DNA of 64,000 nt from Monoplex corrugatus (GCA_030674185.1 JAPXFY010000013.1:52376567-52440566); one strand, 5' to 3'; positions 1-12,130 are shown, numbered from the stretch's first letter. Made by a program: numbers and translations. Notes: generated by a model from the sequence alone, not told the origin.

Positions 1-352
1 TGGTGGTCACCAAACCCCAGGCCTCTTCATCCCTCAGAGCCCAGTTCCCCGTGTCAGGCTCCCTGCAAGGCTGTGACATCAACAGGCAAGGACAGACAGA
101 TTTTGTCAAACTTACCATATTTTCAGGAAGCACGATGCTTTAGTGTTCTCAGAGTCTTAAATGGAACATCCCACATCAGTCATGTGACAGTCACTCATTT
201 GTTGACATATATCATGTGGGTCTGCTTTTAAATTTCTGTGTTTTGTGCCTGTTGAAAATGTATTCAGACTTGTATGACAGAATATTGTCATTGCCATAGG
301 GAAGCTCATTTTCTCATTGACCCAGGGGTTGTGTGTGTGTGTGTGCGCGCAG

Positions 353-466
353 GAGGTGTCGCAGGGGTTCTCCCAGGGTCCGCTGACTCAAGGCCTGTCC
401 ATGTCCCAGGCCTTCCAGATGAGTCAGCCCGGCATGAGTGGCCTGTCCCAGGCTGAGCTCTCTCAG
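353..466 (+). CDS. UPF1: UPF1 (RENT1) penultimate coding exon
   Basis: This exon encodes 38 residues of the SQ-rich C-terminal tail of UPF1, the RNA helicase that drives nonsense-mediated mRNA decay in the cytoplasm. The reading includes SQGFSQGPLTQG, MSQAFQMSQPGMSG and LSQAELSQ. These align with the vertebrate UPF1 tail, whose SQ/TQ dipeptides are phosphorylated by SMG1 (family knowledge). A TG-rich tract ending in gcgcag gives the acceptor at 351-352, and ctctcag/gtaagt gives the donor at 466/467. Phase is 0 at both ends, so it joins the exon at 1220 in frame. The helicase core and earlier exons lie outside the window to the left. Positions 1-352 hold no coding stretch I can assign with confidence. 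Confidence 0.9.
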
Positions 467-1219
467 GTAAGTCATTTTTCTGTAATATCAGCAGTGATTT
501 TTCTCGGACATGTACATACGTATTGTTTTGCCCACACTGCATAGGTGATATATTGCTGCACTGTCTGCATAGTCTTCAGTGGCTGTGGATGCCAATTTTG
601 TGTGTGTGTGTGGACTCAGATTTTCAGCCTCATGCTTATGCCTTGTTCAGGTAAACTTAAGTGTTATCTTATATCTGAAGGTTGTTTTATGAAGAGTCTT
701 CCATGAAAATTGTTTCTTTCATCATTCATGGCATGAAAGTTGTTTCCTTTGTCAGTCATGGCATGAAAATTGTTTCCTTCATAATTCATAGCATGTAAGT
801 TGTTTCCTGCCAGTGCCATATGAAATAATGGGAAAAAAAACTACCTCATTTTCAGAGCATAAAATCCACACTTTTGTCATCATTTCAGAAATGAAGTACT
901 TTTTTTTATCAACTAAAGTAAGTATTATGTTGTGCAAATTGTGTGTGTGTGTATTGTGTGTGTGTGTTTCATTGATAGGTTTGAGTGCCTAGTATGAATA
1001 TGAGTGTGCACCAGTGTGCATGTTATGTATATTGTGTGTGTATTATTCTATTTTCTTCTCTGGCTTAAATGTCATGTGAATGTTCTCCAAATTGCTCTAA
1101 GAGCTCTTTTTATGGCATGTTGCACCATCAACATCTTTGTTATCATTGCTATGATTAATTCGACAAGGGGCATTATCGTACTGATGATTTAACTGAGTTG
1201 TGTGTGTATGTGTCCACAG
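467..1219 (+). other. UPF1 last coding intron
   Basis: This intron is bounded by gtaagt and tgtccacag. It holds three to four imperfect tandem copies of a 35-36 bp unit at about 704-805 (core catggcatgaaagttgtttcc) and short TG runs at 599-612, 940-968 and 1197-1206. No gene is visible. Confidence 0.7.
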
Positions 1220-1339
1220 GACAGCTTCATGGCAGATGACTTCAAGTCACAGATGGACGGCATGCTGTCCCAGGATTCCACCTACCAGGGTGACCGTCAC
1301 TTCTATGCCTCCCAGCTTTCTCAGGGTCCTTTCAACTAG
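1220..1339 (+). CDS. UPF1: UPF1 (RENT1) terminal coding exon with stop
   Basis: The exon encodes 39 residues plus TAG: DSFMADDFKSQ, then MDGMLSQDSTYQGDR, then HFYASQLSQGPFN. The motif DxxxxDDFKSQxDxxLSQDSTYQG is diagnostic of the UPF1 C-terminus and sits directly after LSQAELSQ, as in vertebrate UPF1. The acceptor is tgtccacag ending at 1219. The stop TAG is at 1337-1339. It is followed 24 nt later by a good donor (ctctcag/gtaact, 1363/1364), so a 3' UTR intron is possible. The frame stays open for eight more codons past the TAG, up to that donor. The TAG could therefore be a recent change or a readthrough site, although vertebrate UPF1 also ends near here. Confidence 0.9.
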   Translation, partial: DSFMADDFKSQMDGMLSQDSTYQGDRHFYASQLSQGPFN

Positions 1340-3353
1340 CCCATGTCAACCTGGCCCTCTCAGGTAACTTACACTGCCTCCCCATTACTTGGGTTTGAAT
1401 CATTTAATCCTTTGAATCCTTCAACGTATCCCTTGACATTGTGCTGGAAGGTGGTGGATAGACTTAGGTAGTCAGAGAGTTAACTTCAAAACCATACTAC
1501 CACCGCTCTCTCTCAGCTCATCCAGCCCAGCTTTACAGCAGTGCACTGGCCTGGGATGCAAGCTGTGGATGGCCTCAGGTACTTACATTTAAACTGTAAG
1601 CTGCCGTATCTTTAAACTTCAGTCAGTCATGGTGATTCTTTTTGTAACTTAAACTTCAGTCAGTCATGGTGATTCTTTTTGTAACTGAAAGAAAAACGAT
1701 TGAAGCATGCCTCGCCTCAGCAGATTCTCATTTGAAACAGTATGTACTGTTAAACCTGTATTCTTGGTTCTACATCTGCAACAGTCTTTAATTTGCTTTC
1801 AATTTCTTGAAAATTCGCATTGCAAATATCATTGATCAGTAATGCAGATTTGAATATATTTCAGCAGATTGATTCTTATTTTGGAGCAAATTGTGGTAAC
1901 ATCAAACCTGTGTTCTAGTTAATGTACTTGGTTATGTATCCATGACAATCTTAAAAAGTTGGCTTCAAAATTCATCAAATCTCCTGTTTATGGTGGGCTG
2001 AACAATAGTGCTAAATTGAATAAGAAAAATGGGAAGGAAACCAGTGTTCATGTTATACTTGTTTTCAGTCTGTTTTTCAGTCTTGCATGGAAATAACACT
2101 ATGAAAATTTACTTGATAATCCAGGTCTTTCAAGTAAAGTCATTTGCATTTATCTAACAGATTGTTGACTGTACATTTATGCATCATGTTTTCAGCAGCC
2201 AGTTCTGCATGTACTTCATGACTGTGTGATTGTGACTTGTTTCAGACCTGTTTGGGAGGGTGTTGTGTGCACTCTCAGCTGACGATGATGAGGTTTGACA
2301 ACCTGCAGTGTCCCCCACTCTAACCTCCCCCCAACCTATGCCTCGCTCGCCTCACCTGGCTTCCAGCCTCACACCAATGCGCTCGGCAGCAACGCGGACG
2401 CTTTCTGCCCGGATGGACGAGGAGTCACCATGACAACCGTTGTCAGGATGACCAGGGCCTGCCTGGCTAGCACTCCTGTCTGCCTGTGGGTGGAGGAAGC
2501 AGTGTCATCTTGCTTCCCCACCGCCCCTAGGTCCCGGGTTAGCTTGAAGCGATGCCAGCCCATCCAAGCAGCCGTGTTGGAGATGGCATGGGGAGCAGCG
2601 GAGAGAGATGAGAGGCGAAAGTGGAGGAGGAGAGACCAATACTTTGTCATAGACACTGCAGGACAATGAGCAAGCCCTCATAATGAACAGAGAAATCAAA
2701 GACCCACCCTCTGTTGGACTAGGACTGTTCTGTCTGTACCGTGAACCCAAGGTGGAGTCAGTCAGCGGGGCAACAGATTTGTAGAGTTTGGTGGTGGTGG
2801 TTGTGGTGGTGAGTGAGGCCTGAAGCGCTGTGTGTTTTCAAGAAAGCCTCCACCTTGGCCAAGCCTTTCTGTGTGTGCAGCTGCTGCAGCCTTCGTCACT
2901 TGCCTACACTTGTATAGGATGTCCTGACAACAAAACATGCTTCTACTGCTCACTCTAACCAACCAACCACTCTGATGAGTTCAAAACATTGGCTGAATGA
3001 AGTCCAAATTTATACGACATCGAGCTTTCAATTTAATTAGCCTTTTGGGTTTTTTTTGGTGTTTGCTTTCCAAATTTTTTTCGTTGCATTTGAAAGGGGG
3101 TGGGGGTGGGGACTGCCCATCATGGATTGAAAAGACACTTTTTTCAGGCAGTTGAGCAATTGATGTCATTGAAAAACAAAACTCAAAATTTGAAACCTTC
3201 AGCAGGTGTAATTTTGATAATATTATTGTGTTTAGAGGTGTCATTTAATGGCAAAGTATAACAGTTGCAGAGTGTGATGGTTTGTTGTCCTCACATCCCA
3301 TTCAGGTATCAGAGCTAAGGAAGCTGGACGTTAACAGTGATTTAGTCAATAAA
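1340..3353 (+). other. Candidate UPF1 3' UTR with possible introns
   Basis: This is transcribed but untranslated sequence by inference. Possible splice junctions are a donor after 1363, an acceptor at 1516 (tctctctcag), a donor after 1578 (ggcctcag/gtactt) and an acceptor at 2245 (cttgtttcag). An AATAAA hexamer lies at 3348-3353. Two tandem copies of a 37-bp unit (cttcagtcagtcatggtg core) lie at about 1615-1688. The stretch at 2290-2760 is more GC-rich and contains a 124-codon open frame, but nothing in that frame is recognisable. RNA evidence would be needed to fix the exon ends. Confidence 0.4.
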
Positions 3354-6300
3354 AGGAATGTTGGGTTTACAATTTGGAGTAAGGGTTGTTATTTCCGTGT
3401 AATTGTTTGAAGTTTTTTGGTTGTTTCCTTTTCGTTTTTGGCTTGTGTATTTTGTCTTCATATGATTTTGCCTTTTATTTTCATCTTTGTTTTGTCTTCT
3501 TCATTTTGTATTGAATATGAATATACCCCCAATAACACTTTGTGTGGGTCACGTAGCTTCCCAGAACGTACTGATGTACTGGGTCTGTGGCCGTATGAAC
3601 TTTACAAATTCTGCATTATTTTGAAAATATGAACAGCATTTTATTCCTGCTATAAAACTGCTAAAAATGAAATATTGAGTTTTGTAAAGCATGGTTGATT
3701 GAATGGATAGGAATCAAAATCAAAGAGGGGAGTGGGGTTGGAGGAAATTATGTCATAAAAGGAATTCAGGAGTCTGTTCTTCTCTGCCTATCATCAAAAC
3801 TCCGTGTCATGGGCAGAATGTGGATGAAATGATAGTTTCAGGTACAGTTTTCTGAAGACTGTCTCTGTGCTGATTTCCACAGGTACAGACATGGCCAATG
3901 CCATACGATGGATATGGATTGAAAATAATCATGACGTATATCATAAGCCTGCACATAAACCCTGCATGCTGGCAAGTGATAAAATGATAACCTTTTTCCC
4001 TCCCCCCAGAAAAAGCGAGATGCACGGCAATTTTGACTGTTTTGATGTCATACAGTGTGAAAAGGTGAATTTTAAAGAGCATATTCCGAATGGATTGCCA
4101 TGATTATCTTTCAGCATGCACACACTCAGCTCCCTCTCTCACCGTATCACCTAGCATAATAGGGAGGATGCTACGTCATGTCTGCAGGACTGCTGCATTG
4201 ATAATGTATCATGAGTGCCAGCATACTCCATGTTTGTGGTTTGGCAGGCTTGAATTATCAGTTCATGTTTTTTGATTTAAGGCTTTATCAGTGTGATATT
4301 TGAAGTACTTTGCTGAGTGATGTGTTCTTTGATATGATACACAAAAGTGCTGGATGAATCATTGGGCAGGTCAAATGTTGTGTATAGGCAGCAATCAGTT
4401 CATTATGCCCTACATAGACCAAAATAATGATGAAAGCCACTATGGAATTCTGCTAGATCTTTTTGATTTTATACAGTGTGATCTGATATTCAGTATCACT
4501 GTGCACCGTAAGCATAAACACTTTTAATGAAGTGACCTTGGAATACAATACACATGCATTTCAGGGTAAACAGGCTGTTTTCTTATAATTTTACACTGAT
4601 TTTTTTACAACATCAGTTTTCTTATCAAAGGACAACATATTTAAATGAACCATAGTTTTATCTGACAGGTATGCAGCTTGTCTTCAAAATACCCTGAAAA
4701 GTGATTATTGGGGCTTTTGAGTTGGATATCAGTGACATGCATATGCTGAAGGGAATGTCACTTCATTCAATTAAGCTGATTTTATTAAAAATGTAGAACA
4801 TATACCCAGCACTCTCTCCAGGGACAGAAATTTGTTGCTTAGATTTGCTCTTCAGATTAAAAGGAGCACCATTTTTTTTTTATTGTTCGGATTTGCTCTT
4901 TAGATTAAAGGGAATGCTTCTGCAGTAGTAGTGAAGGAATATGCCCAGCATGTCTGCCTTTCAAAGAACAATGTGTATGCGGCTTAGATATGTAATATCT
5001 TGTTTTAGTCTTGGGAAATGGTTAACACAAACCTTATAAATCATGCTAGCTGGTTCAAAGTTTATAAACGAAAATGTGGTTTTTGAAACTTGCAGCAAAA
5101 CTGCAGCAGAGGAGAACCAATCCTTAACAGATTTGCCAGCGTGTAGTTTTTTCCTGCTTGTCTTGTGTTGAGATGTGAAAGATTTGCAAGTATCTAATAC
5201 TTTTTGTCTCTTTTTTTGCGTTCTCCTCTCCAGCCTTTTGCTTATTTGTGTCTTGACTGAACACATAAAAACAAACAACTATCAAAATAAATTGAGAAAA
5301 GTTAAGCTGTGAGTGACAATAAGTGTATGCATTATAGTTGATTCCTTTTAAAACATTCTTTAAAGCTTTCTTCCATGTCATTTAAAAACAAGGAAAAAAA
5401 GTGTAGGTCACATCTGAAGAAAAAAAATCAAATATTTTGAAAGCTCAAAGCTGAGGATGTGTTTTGTTTTTTTTATTGTGAAATTATATTTTCACTGTTG
5501 AGTCTGAACTGTATTCATCATGGATTCACCTCAACAGATGTAATCGGAAATGACATGAAACCCAAGACTTTTTGTTAGTCAATACCCAGAGGAACTCCTT
5601 TGCGAACATAGTGTCTTGCTGCAAATCAGCGTGACTGAACATCTCCAGTAGAGTTACTTTTTACTTACCACGGATTGTGAATCAAAGTATTTGACAGACA
5701 TTCATGCAAATAGAAACCAGAAACATGTGAAAAGAAAAGAAAAATGCACATTTCATTGATGAAACAAGACAGGTGAAGATGTTCAGGCAACTGGTGAAGA
5801 TATTTGGGCAACTGGCCTTTTTCAAATGTACATAAAAAGTAAGCAAGAAACAAGGTAATGAAATTTAGGACAAAATAGGGGAAAGAAAGTGTGGATTCCC
5901 CTGATTACATCATTAAGCTTTCACCAGGGAAATATTATTTCCCCAGTTTTTGAAAGCTGTTTTTCTTTGTTCAAATATCTTTCCTCCATTATTTCAGCCT
6001 AAGTCTTGTGGGCGTGTTTCTTTGTCTGTTATGTACACTTGACAAAAGCCAGCTACCAGTAGCAGAAAAAGTGCAACAGTCTTTACTTCATCAATTACAT
6101 GGGTGTTTTCCATCTTTTCATGTGTATAGAAATCATTTTTAAGCCTGCTGTTTACATATCAGACAGTGTTACTTATTTATGTTGTATTCAGTCTACTAGA
6201 AAACCCTCTTCAGGTATATCTGAAGACTTGATGATATGTTGAAAGCTGGTATAGATCTACATGACCATGAGAGAAACAAGTAACCACATTTTTCAGCTTC

Positions 6301-6420
6301 ATTTAAAAGTTTACCTTTCCTCTCTCTCTCTTGTTCATTCACACACACAACAGAAGCAAGTAAACCTATTTTTCGCCAGTAGTGTTTATGTTAAAAGCTT
6401 ATCTTCCCTTTATAATTGCC
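3354..6420. other. Intergenic DNA, no gene recognised
   Basis: AT-rich sequence downstream of UPF1. Open frames here are short, have no recognisable domains and overlap on both strands. I see no repeat family shared with the rest of the window. Confidence 0.5.
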
Positions 6421-6423
6421 CAG

Positions 6424-7146
<723 letters not shown>

Positions 7147-7825
7147 CATCATCATCATCATCATCAGATGCCCTGCCGCATGGCATTGGCGATCATGGAC
7201 TTCCATCTGTCTCTATCTCTTGTTGCCCCAAGCATTTCCTCCACCCTCCTCGTCTTCAGCCACTCCGCAAGTCCGTCTAGCATTTTCTCCCTGGGTCTAC
7301 CTGGTGCTCTTTCCCTCCAGCTTTCCCATTGTGACCAGGCGCTCCAGATCCCCTTTCCTCATAAAATGGCCTATAAATGTTGCCTGTCTTTTCCTAATCT
7401 TCCTTATGAATAATCTACTTGTGTCTGCCTCCATTAAGACTGTCTCATTTGTTTTCTTTGTTGTCCATGGAACTGTCAACATTCTTCTTACAAACCACAT
7501 CTCGGCTGCCTCAATCTTGTTCTGGCTTTGCTTGTTGACTGTCCATGCCTCACATCCGTATAACAGTATTGGTTCTATATAACATTCAAGAACTCTCTTC
7601 CTGATGTTAATTGATGGGCATTTGTTGGTAAGAATGCTTGTCATCTTCTTGAATGCTGTTTTGGCTTGGCCGATTCTGCCGGTTATTTCTGATGTGCATC
7701 TGCCATCTGATGAAATGATTGTTCCCAGGTATTTAAGCTTATTAACCTTTGTCAAGGTTGTGCCATTTGCTGTTATTTTGCATGAGGAGATTTCATGTTT
7801 TTTACTGATCACCATGACAAACTGA
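7147..7825 (-). mobile_element. RTE-like LINE 3' fragment, copy 1, (ATG)n tail
   Basis: On the minus strand this encodes the region after the RT domain of a non-LTR retrotransposon. Recognisable pieces are KLKYLGTIISSDGRCTSEI, then CYIEPILLYGCEAWTV, EAAEMWFVRRML, PWTTKKTNETVL and RQATFIGHFMRKGDLERL. The order matches the C-terminal part of many LINE ORF2 proteins. The 3' end on the minus strand runs into an (ATG)n tail, seen as catcatcat on the + strand at 7147-7166. The copy is cut off at its 5' side near 7825, inside the ORF. The 177-codon stretch is still open. Three other copies lie at 27600-27915, 27935-30100 and 39770-40745. Confidence 0.8.
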
Positions 7826-7961
7826 TGCATGGTACATATTCTCGCAAAATGTGATTATGCCTTTCTAATTTACTATTTTAACACTTACCCAGCTGGAGTG
7901 AACAAGAGCTGATAAAACTGGCCCCTATTCACACATGTTGGCAAGATAGGGGTGGTTCTGT

Positions 7962-8148
7962 TTCGACTCCCACACCCTATCCACCAGCATCCTGCATTGT
8001 CAACCATGCTAACAAAGCAAAAACTTAAACCCTTTGACGCCCTCATGGAACCCACCAACTTCCCGCAGGAAGCTAATGGGTAGGGTGGGGGGGTCAAAAT
8101 GTTGAAGTTTTGCTGTTAGTGGATAGGGTGCAGGAGTTAAAGGGTTAA
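7962..8148. mobile_element. TTAA-bounded MITE, family 1 copy 1 (worn left end)
   Basis: Palindrome-like element whose right end reads gcaggagttaaagggttaa (TTAA at 8145-8148). The left end is diverged (tttcgactcccacaccc). The internal arms ccaccaacttcccgcaggaa and the facing ggatagggtgcagg match the copies at 25882, 55400 and 58660. The TTAA site and the CCC start are typical of piggyBac-type nonautonomous elements. Confidence 0.7.
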
Positions 8149-8395
8149 TTCCTCTGTTATTGTTAACAGTGTGTGATCAGGGGATTTATATTTCAAATCC
8201 CCGTTTAACACCAGTCTTCAGCACTAGGCCTACAGCACAAACCACCCATTCAATCGTCTGTATTCATGACTCATTTTAAAGGAAAATGAAGCTTATATAC
8301 AAAGAAGTTATCAATTTTCATGAACTGGTTCAGCAGGTTTTGAAATCACATGAGAAAGTGCCAACCTGACTATTTATAGACTCTGGCTGAAAGGC

Positions 8396-8615
8396 ATCAC
8401 TGTCAATGTCGAAGTCATTACCAACTGGCCATAAAAATTCTATGTCACTTTCAACAAGCATTCCAGGTGGCAAGTAATCGTCAGAAATAATGTCCAGTGC
8501 TTGTGTGGCATGGTATGATCTCTTTCTGGTATATCTATCATTTCCTGAAGTACTGGCTATGTTTACACTCGAGTCGGCTCAGAAAACTTGTGAAAAGCTG
8601 TTGTCACATTGAACA
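8396..8615 (-). pseudogene. Acidic ORF fragment, possible DNA-transposase N-terminus
   Basis: About 75 codons are open on the minus strand, with pieces NIASTSGNDRYTRKRSYHA, TQALDIISDDYLPPGM and ESDIEFLWPVGNDFDIDSD. Basic residues followed by an acidic run resemble the N-terminal region of piggyBac-type transposases, but no catalytic domain follows. The assignment is weak. It could be a fragment of another gene or a chance open frame. Confidence 0.3.
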
Positions 8616-8720
8616 AAGGAAGCTGAGGTTGGCGCCAAGTAAAGGATAAAGCCTCTGCTGTCACATGACAAACAGGAAGAGCTTCTGTCTTTTCTTTCAC
8701 AAAAGATCAATTGAGTTTTT

Positions 8721-8822
8721 TTAACCTTTGCGATGGTGCTGTACGGCATCTCAAACGTTTTCTGTGTAAGTCACTGTGCGGCACTTGAAGCGGTTTGCCT
8801 TCAAGTTGCTGTGTGGCGCCTG
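8721..8822 (+). mobile_element. Possible piggyBac-type terminus with subterminal repeats
   Basis: TTAACCTTTGCGATGG at 8721 is followed by three related units (ctgtacggcatctcaaacg, ctgtgcggcacttgaagcg and ctgtgtggcgcctgaaatg) at about 35-nt spacing. A TTAA target with repeated subterminal motifs is typical of piggyBac ends. The other end was not found because a repeat begins at 8828. Confidence 0.4.
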
Positions 8823-8827
8823 AAATG

Positions 8828-9400
8828 TTATTGTTATTGTTGTTTAAAGCCCAGCCGACTGCGTAGAACCATATCAGGGCTATAACCGCTTCAAAACATA
8901 TAAAACTTCAACAGGAAAAAAAAAACAAGCAAATTAAGTACACATATCAATGCATTTGCACATATAATCTAAGGAAATGGCCCCAATGTTGACCATTCCA
9001 TCCAATTTATGGCACAGGGATTTAAAAAACACCTGAATACAAATTTAAGCAAACCTTAGGACACCAAAACATATAAAAACGAGTATAAATTACCCAAAAT
9101 TGCTTCCGCGTATCTCACCTGCCCAGAGCCAAAAATGCACTTAATCCATGTAGGCCTACCCAATTATCAATCCTAAGAAAAAGAATGTAAGACTTTATCG
9201 AACACATACAGTTGAATGAACTAGCAAGGCAGAAAATGATAGGAAGAAATGACAGAAAGCAAAGGAGGAAGAAAGAAACAAAGAGTGACAGAAAAGAAGA
9301 AATTTATAGCACAGAATTTTCAGAAGGTGGGGATACTATTTATACTGAAAGAGCCCCCGGCAATCCCAATGAGGAAAGGGGGGGTGATATGTTGAATGGG
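8828..9400 (-). repeat. Interspersed repeat R600 copy 1, shares its tail with the I-clade LINE
   Basis: About 570 bp, matching 42020-42600 closely and 57545-57850 more loosely. On the minus strand the 3' end reads ggttatagccctgatatgg, then tctacgcagtcggctgggctt, then an (AACAAT)n tail. The 3' end of the I-clade LINE at 12735-12800 has the same hairpin-like motif. This looks like a SINE or a nonautonomous LINE that borrows the LINE 3' end. No coding frame is preserved between copies. Confidence 0.6.
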
Positions 9401-9610
9401 TTAACTCTTTGGAGACGCACCCTAAAATGATTGCTGAAACTCTTGAGACGCACAGTTTTTGGTACTTTTTAAAAAATTATGGAGAATATCCAACGACAAT
9501 AAACCTATCCTGTTATATATGTTTTAAAAGATCAATGGTTAAACTCTGCTGTCAGTATAATCTCCCTTATTATAGTATACACATAGTCTTGGTGAAAAAA
9601 ACATAACATC

Positions 9611-9672
9611 TCCGCAGCTATAGCTGCGGAACGTCACAGTTGAGACACCGAGCTTCGCAGCTATAGCTGCGA
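9611..9672. repeat. Two short perfect palindromes
   Basis: tccgcagctatagctgcgga (20 nt, 9611-9630) and tcgcagctatagctgcga (18 nt, 9655-9672) share the core cgcagctatagctgcg. They lie in a region with repeated text about tgagacgcac (9410 and 9445), which suggests ends of a small inverted-repeat element. Confidence 0.6.
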
Positions 9673-9708
9673 GCGTCGCCATCAAGTTAATGAACATACT
9701 TATCATAT

Positions 9709-9903
9709 CTTACAAATGCATAAGGTCAGCTAATGTGAGAGACCATACTAACTGTAATCAGGCTGGAAACAAGTATCGGATAGGGGTGGGCTTGACAACA
9801 GCACCTGGTGGTGGACATCTTTTCACCAATTTCTCAACCACCCAGTTAGTATTTTGCAGTTAGTATGGTCTCTCACATTAGTTGAGCTTGTGTACTTGTA
9901 AGA
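9709..9903. mobile_element. Fold-back element with about 45-bp inverted arms
   Basis: The left arm (9709-9756) contains taatgtgagagaccatacta. The right arm (9857-9903) contains its complement tagtatggtctctcacatta, and the arms extend outward with mismatches. The centre carries cacctggtggtggacatc and cttttcaccaatttctc. Single-ended relatives lie at 39300-39445 and 42575-42680. Confidence 0.7.
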
Positions 9904-10760
9904 CATGGTTAACTTATGTGCTATTAAAATGTTTGTTAATATGCATATCACTGAATGAATCAATTCATGGACACATTTGTGTTAAAGGTCAAAGAAAACT
10001 AAAAAAGAAAATGGACACATCACACTAATAATCTCCCCTTTTGTATAAAAATAATTACAGAAGGTCCAGATTGTGTACTTCCCACGTCATGATGACCCCG
10101 AAGAAACATCAGATGAAATAAAACTTGAATTGCACCAAGGAAAATGACAACAAAACATGAATATTTTGAAGTTCCTGAAAAAGTGTTGTTCACACTCCTT
10201 CCTGAAAAAATACTGATTTTAAGCATTTGGGGGATCCACGTGACCTTGACCTTGACATTGACATGATTTCGAAACTTGTGTGTTCACGACTCCTCAATGA
10301 TCCAAACTTTTATTCAAATTTGGTAAAAATCCATCAAAAATAGGTGAGAAAATTTTGCTAAGACACTGTTGACACACTTCTCTGGTGAGTATGAAACAAA
10401 GGAAATCCTAAAGGGAGACTAAAAAAAAAATTAGTTGATATTTCCCATCAAGATGTTTAGTTTGTCTTTTATTTCAGCTGATGAAATTTAGATTGAATTG
10501 TCCTGTTTTACAGCTCATTGGGGAGGCCATGTGTGTGTGTGAGAATTTGGATGTCTGTATATGTGTGTTGATGCATGCACGTGTGTGTGAGGGTGATAGG
10601 AGGATGTAGAATGGCTCTTATGTACTGGGAAGCTAGAAGCAAACAATATAGAGGCTTTTTTTTATGGTTCTGATTTTTGTCCCATCTAACCACTATCTCC
10701 TAAAATACCAGTCCTTGCGCCAACTCAAACCAGGCAACAGAATGCTATAGTGTCTGATCT
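9904..10760. other. Intergenic, no gene recognised
   Basis: AT-rich DNA. It contains gtgaccttgaccttgac at about 10239-10256, a TG-rich stretch at 10531-10590 and no supported reading frame. Confidence 0.4.
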
Positions 10761-10880
10761 ACGCTTAAAGATGACCAAACGCCGTAGTGTTTTTGCTAAT
10801 TAAAACAAGTCCAAATGAAGGGCCGACTTTGTGTTGATAACAGACACCCTCCCCCTTGTCCTCCCACTGTCTACATATCA

Positions 10881-11165
10881 AAAATGGCATCCCAAGTATC
10901 TTCTCACAGCGCTGATGAAGAAAGATTGCAATGACAGCAATAATTATTTTACCGTTATTGAACTGGTTGAAACGTTGCAAACTGAAGGTTCTGACCATAT
11001 GTGGAGGAGGAGAATGAAAATGACAGCATTTCAAGTGATGACAGTGATTTGTGGGGCTTATCAGACACTGATAGGTCATCAGAGGTTAGCGAGGGGGAGA
11101 GTGGTACTGGTTGAGGGCACATGCGTCATGCCAGTAGAGAGGAAAGGAGACAGCATATCTTGAGT
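10881..11165 (+). pseudogene. Decayed acidic ORF, possible piggyBac-type N-terminus
   Basis: A + strand frame begins ATG at 10881 with MASQVSSHSADEERLQ, then hits stops. After shifts it continues VEEENENDSISSDDSDLWG, SDTDRSSEVSEGESGTG and later REERRQHILSNMNKRIF. Acidic Ser/Asp/Glu-rich starts like this are common in piggyBac and related transposases. No DDE core follows. The family call is inference. Confidence 0.35.
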
Positions 11166-12130
11166 AATATGAACAAGAGGATTTTCTAAGCTTTTTGTTG
11201 CGTGACTGGCATGAAGATTTTAGGTGGGTTTTTTTTTTCCTTTTTTTTGTGAGTGTTTTTTTTCCCGATTGTACCACCTTATTCTGGCACACATGGTCTG
11301 CAAATGTCAGGTGAATGCCACACCCCCACTGACTTTTTCAATGGGACTGTGATGAGGATTTTCTGCAGTGAATTGTTGCAGAAACAAAACAGATATGCAG
11401 TTGAAAACTTGGAAGTGAGATGAGAATTGAAGAAAAAAAGAGTATTTTCAGACAGTGGCTAGAAAACGGAGTAACAGCCGACGGCTCGGTAGGCTTCTTT
11501 GCTGAATGTACATGGGCTTACTTCATAAATCAGAAGTGAAGGACTGTGGAGCACAAAGTCAGTTCTACAGAGCTCCTTTGCTCCAGCAGTGACAAAAAGA
11601 GACAAATGTCACCTGATCCTGAACATGCTGAATGTCAGCAATAATGCAGACTACATACTTCCAGATCAGAAACATGCATTCATGTTACCTGACAATCTGT
11701 CACATCTGTACATACATGAACCATAATTTTCTTTTGTATTTCTTAATAGTAGCCACATTCATTGTAAATTATTTTTTGCTTATAAATTATCTTTTTGCTT
11801 ATACATTTTTTGTTGTTGTTCTTATAGACTTTTTTTTAGTTATTGTGTTTTCAGACACAATCTGGCTTTGTGAGTGTATAGTGATATTGAATACAAAATC
11901 AGGAGTATTTTCCACATGGTAAACAAAGATTAAAAACTTTTTAAGACAGTGTCATGATTTGATATTGTAGTAACCCAAGGTATAAATAATAATTTCTCAA
12001 CAGTTTCATTTTCTGACTGTGTTTTGTATTTTTTATGATTTTTTCTAACCCTTACATATGGGCTGTCTGTGAGGGAAAGCAGGGGAGAAAACTGGCCGTC
12101 TCAAACAAGAAAACCTTGTGCAATAGTTCA
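11166..12130. other. Intergenic, no gene recognised
   Basis: AT-rich sequence with T and A runs. Nothing repeats elsewhere in the window. Confidence 0.4.

Noticed and set aside
1..100. Possible earlier UPF1 exon at the window start
   Set aside because: The Pro/Ser-rich reading is possible in more than one frame, and no alignment to the UPF1 tail was convincing.
2295..2750. A 124-codon frame and overlapping reverse frames downstream of UPF1
   Set aside because: Several frames are open on both strands in GC-richer DNA, with no recognisable motif; more likely UPF1 3' UTR.
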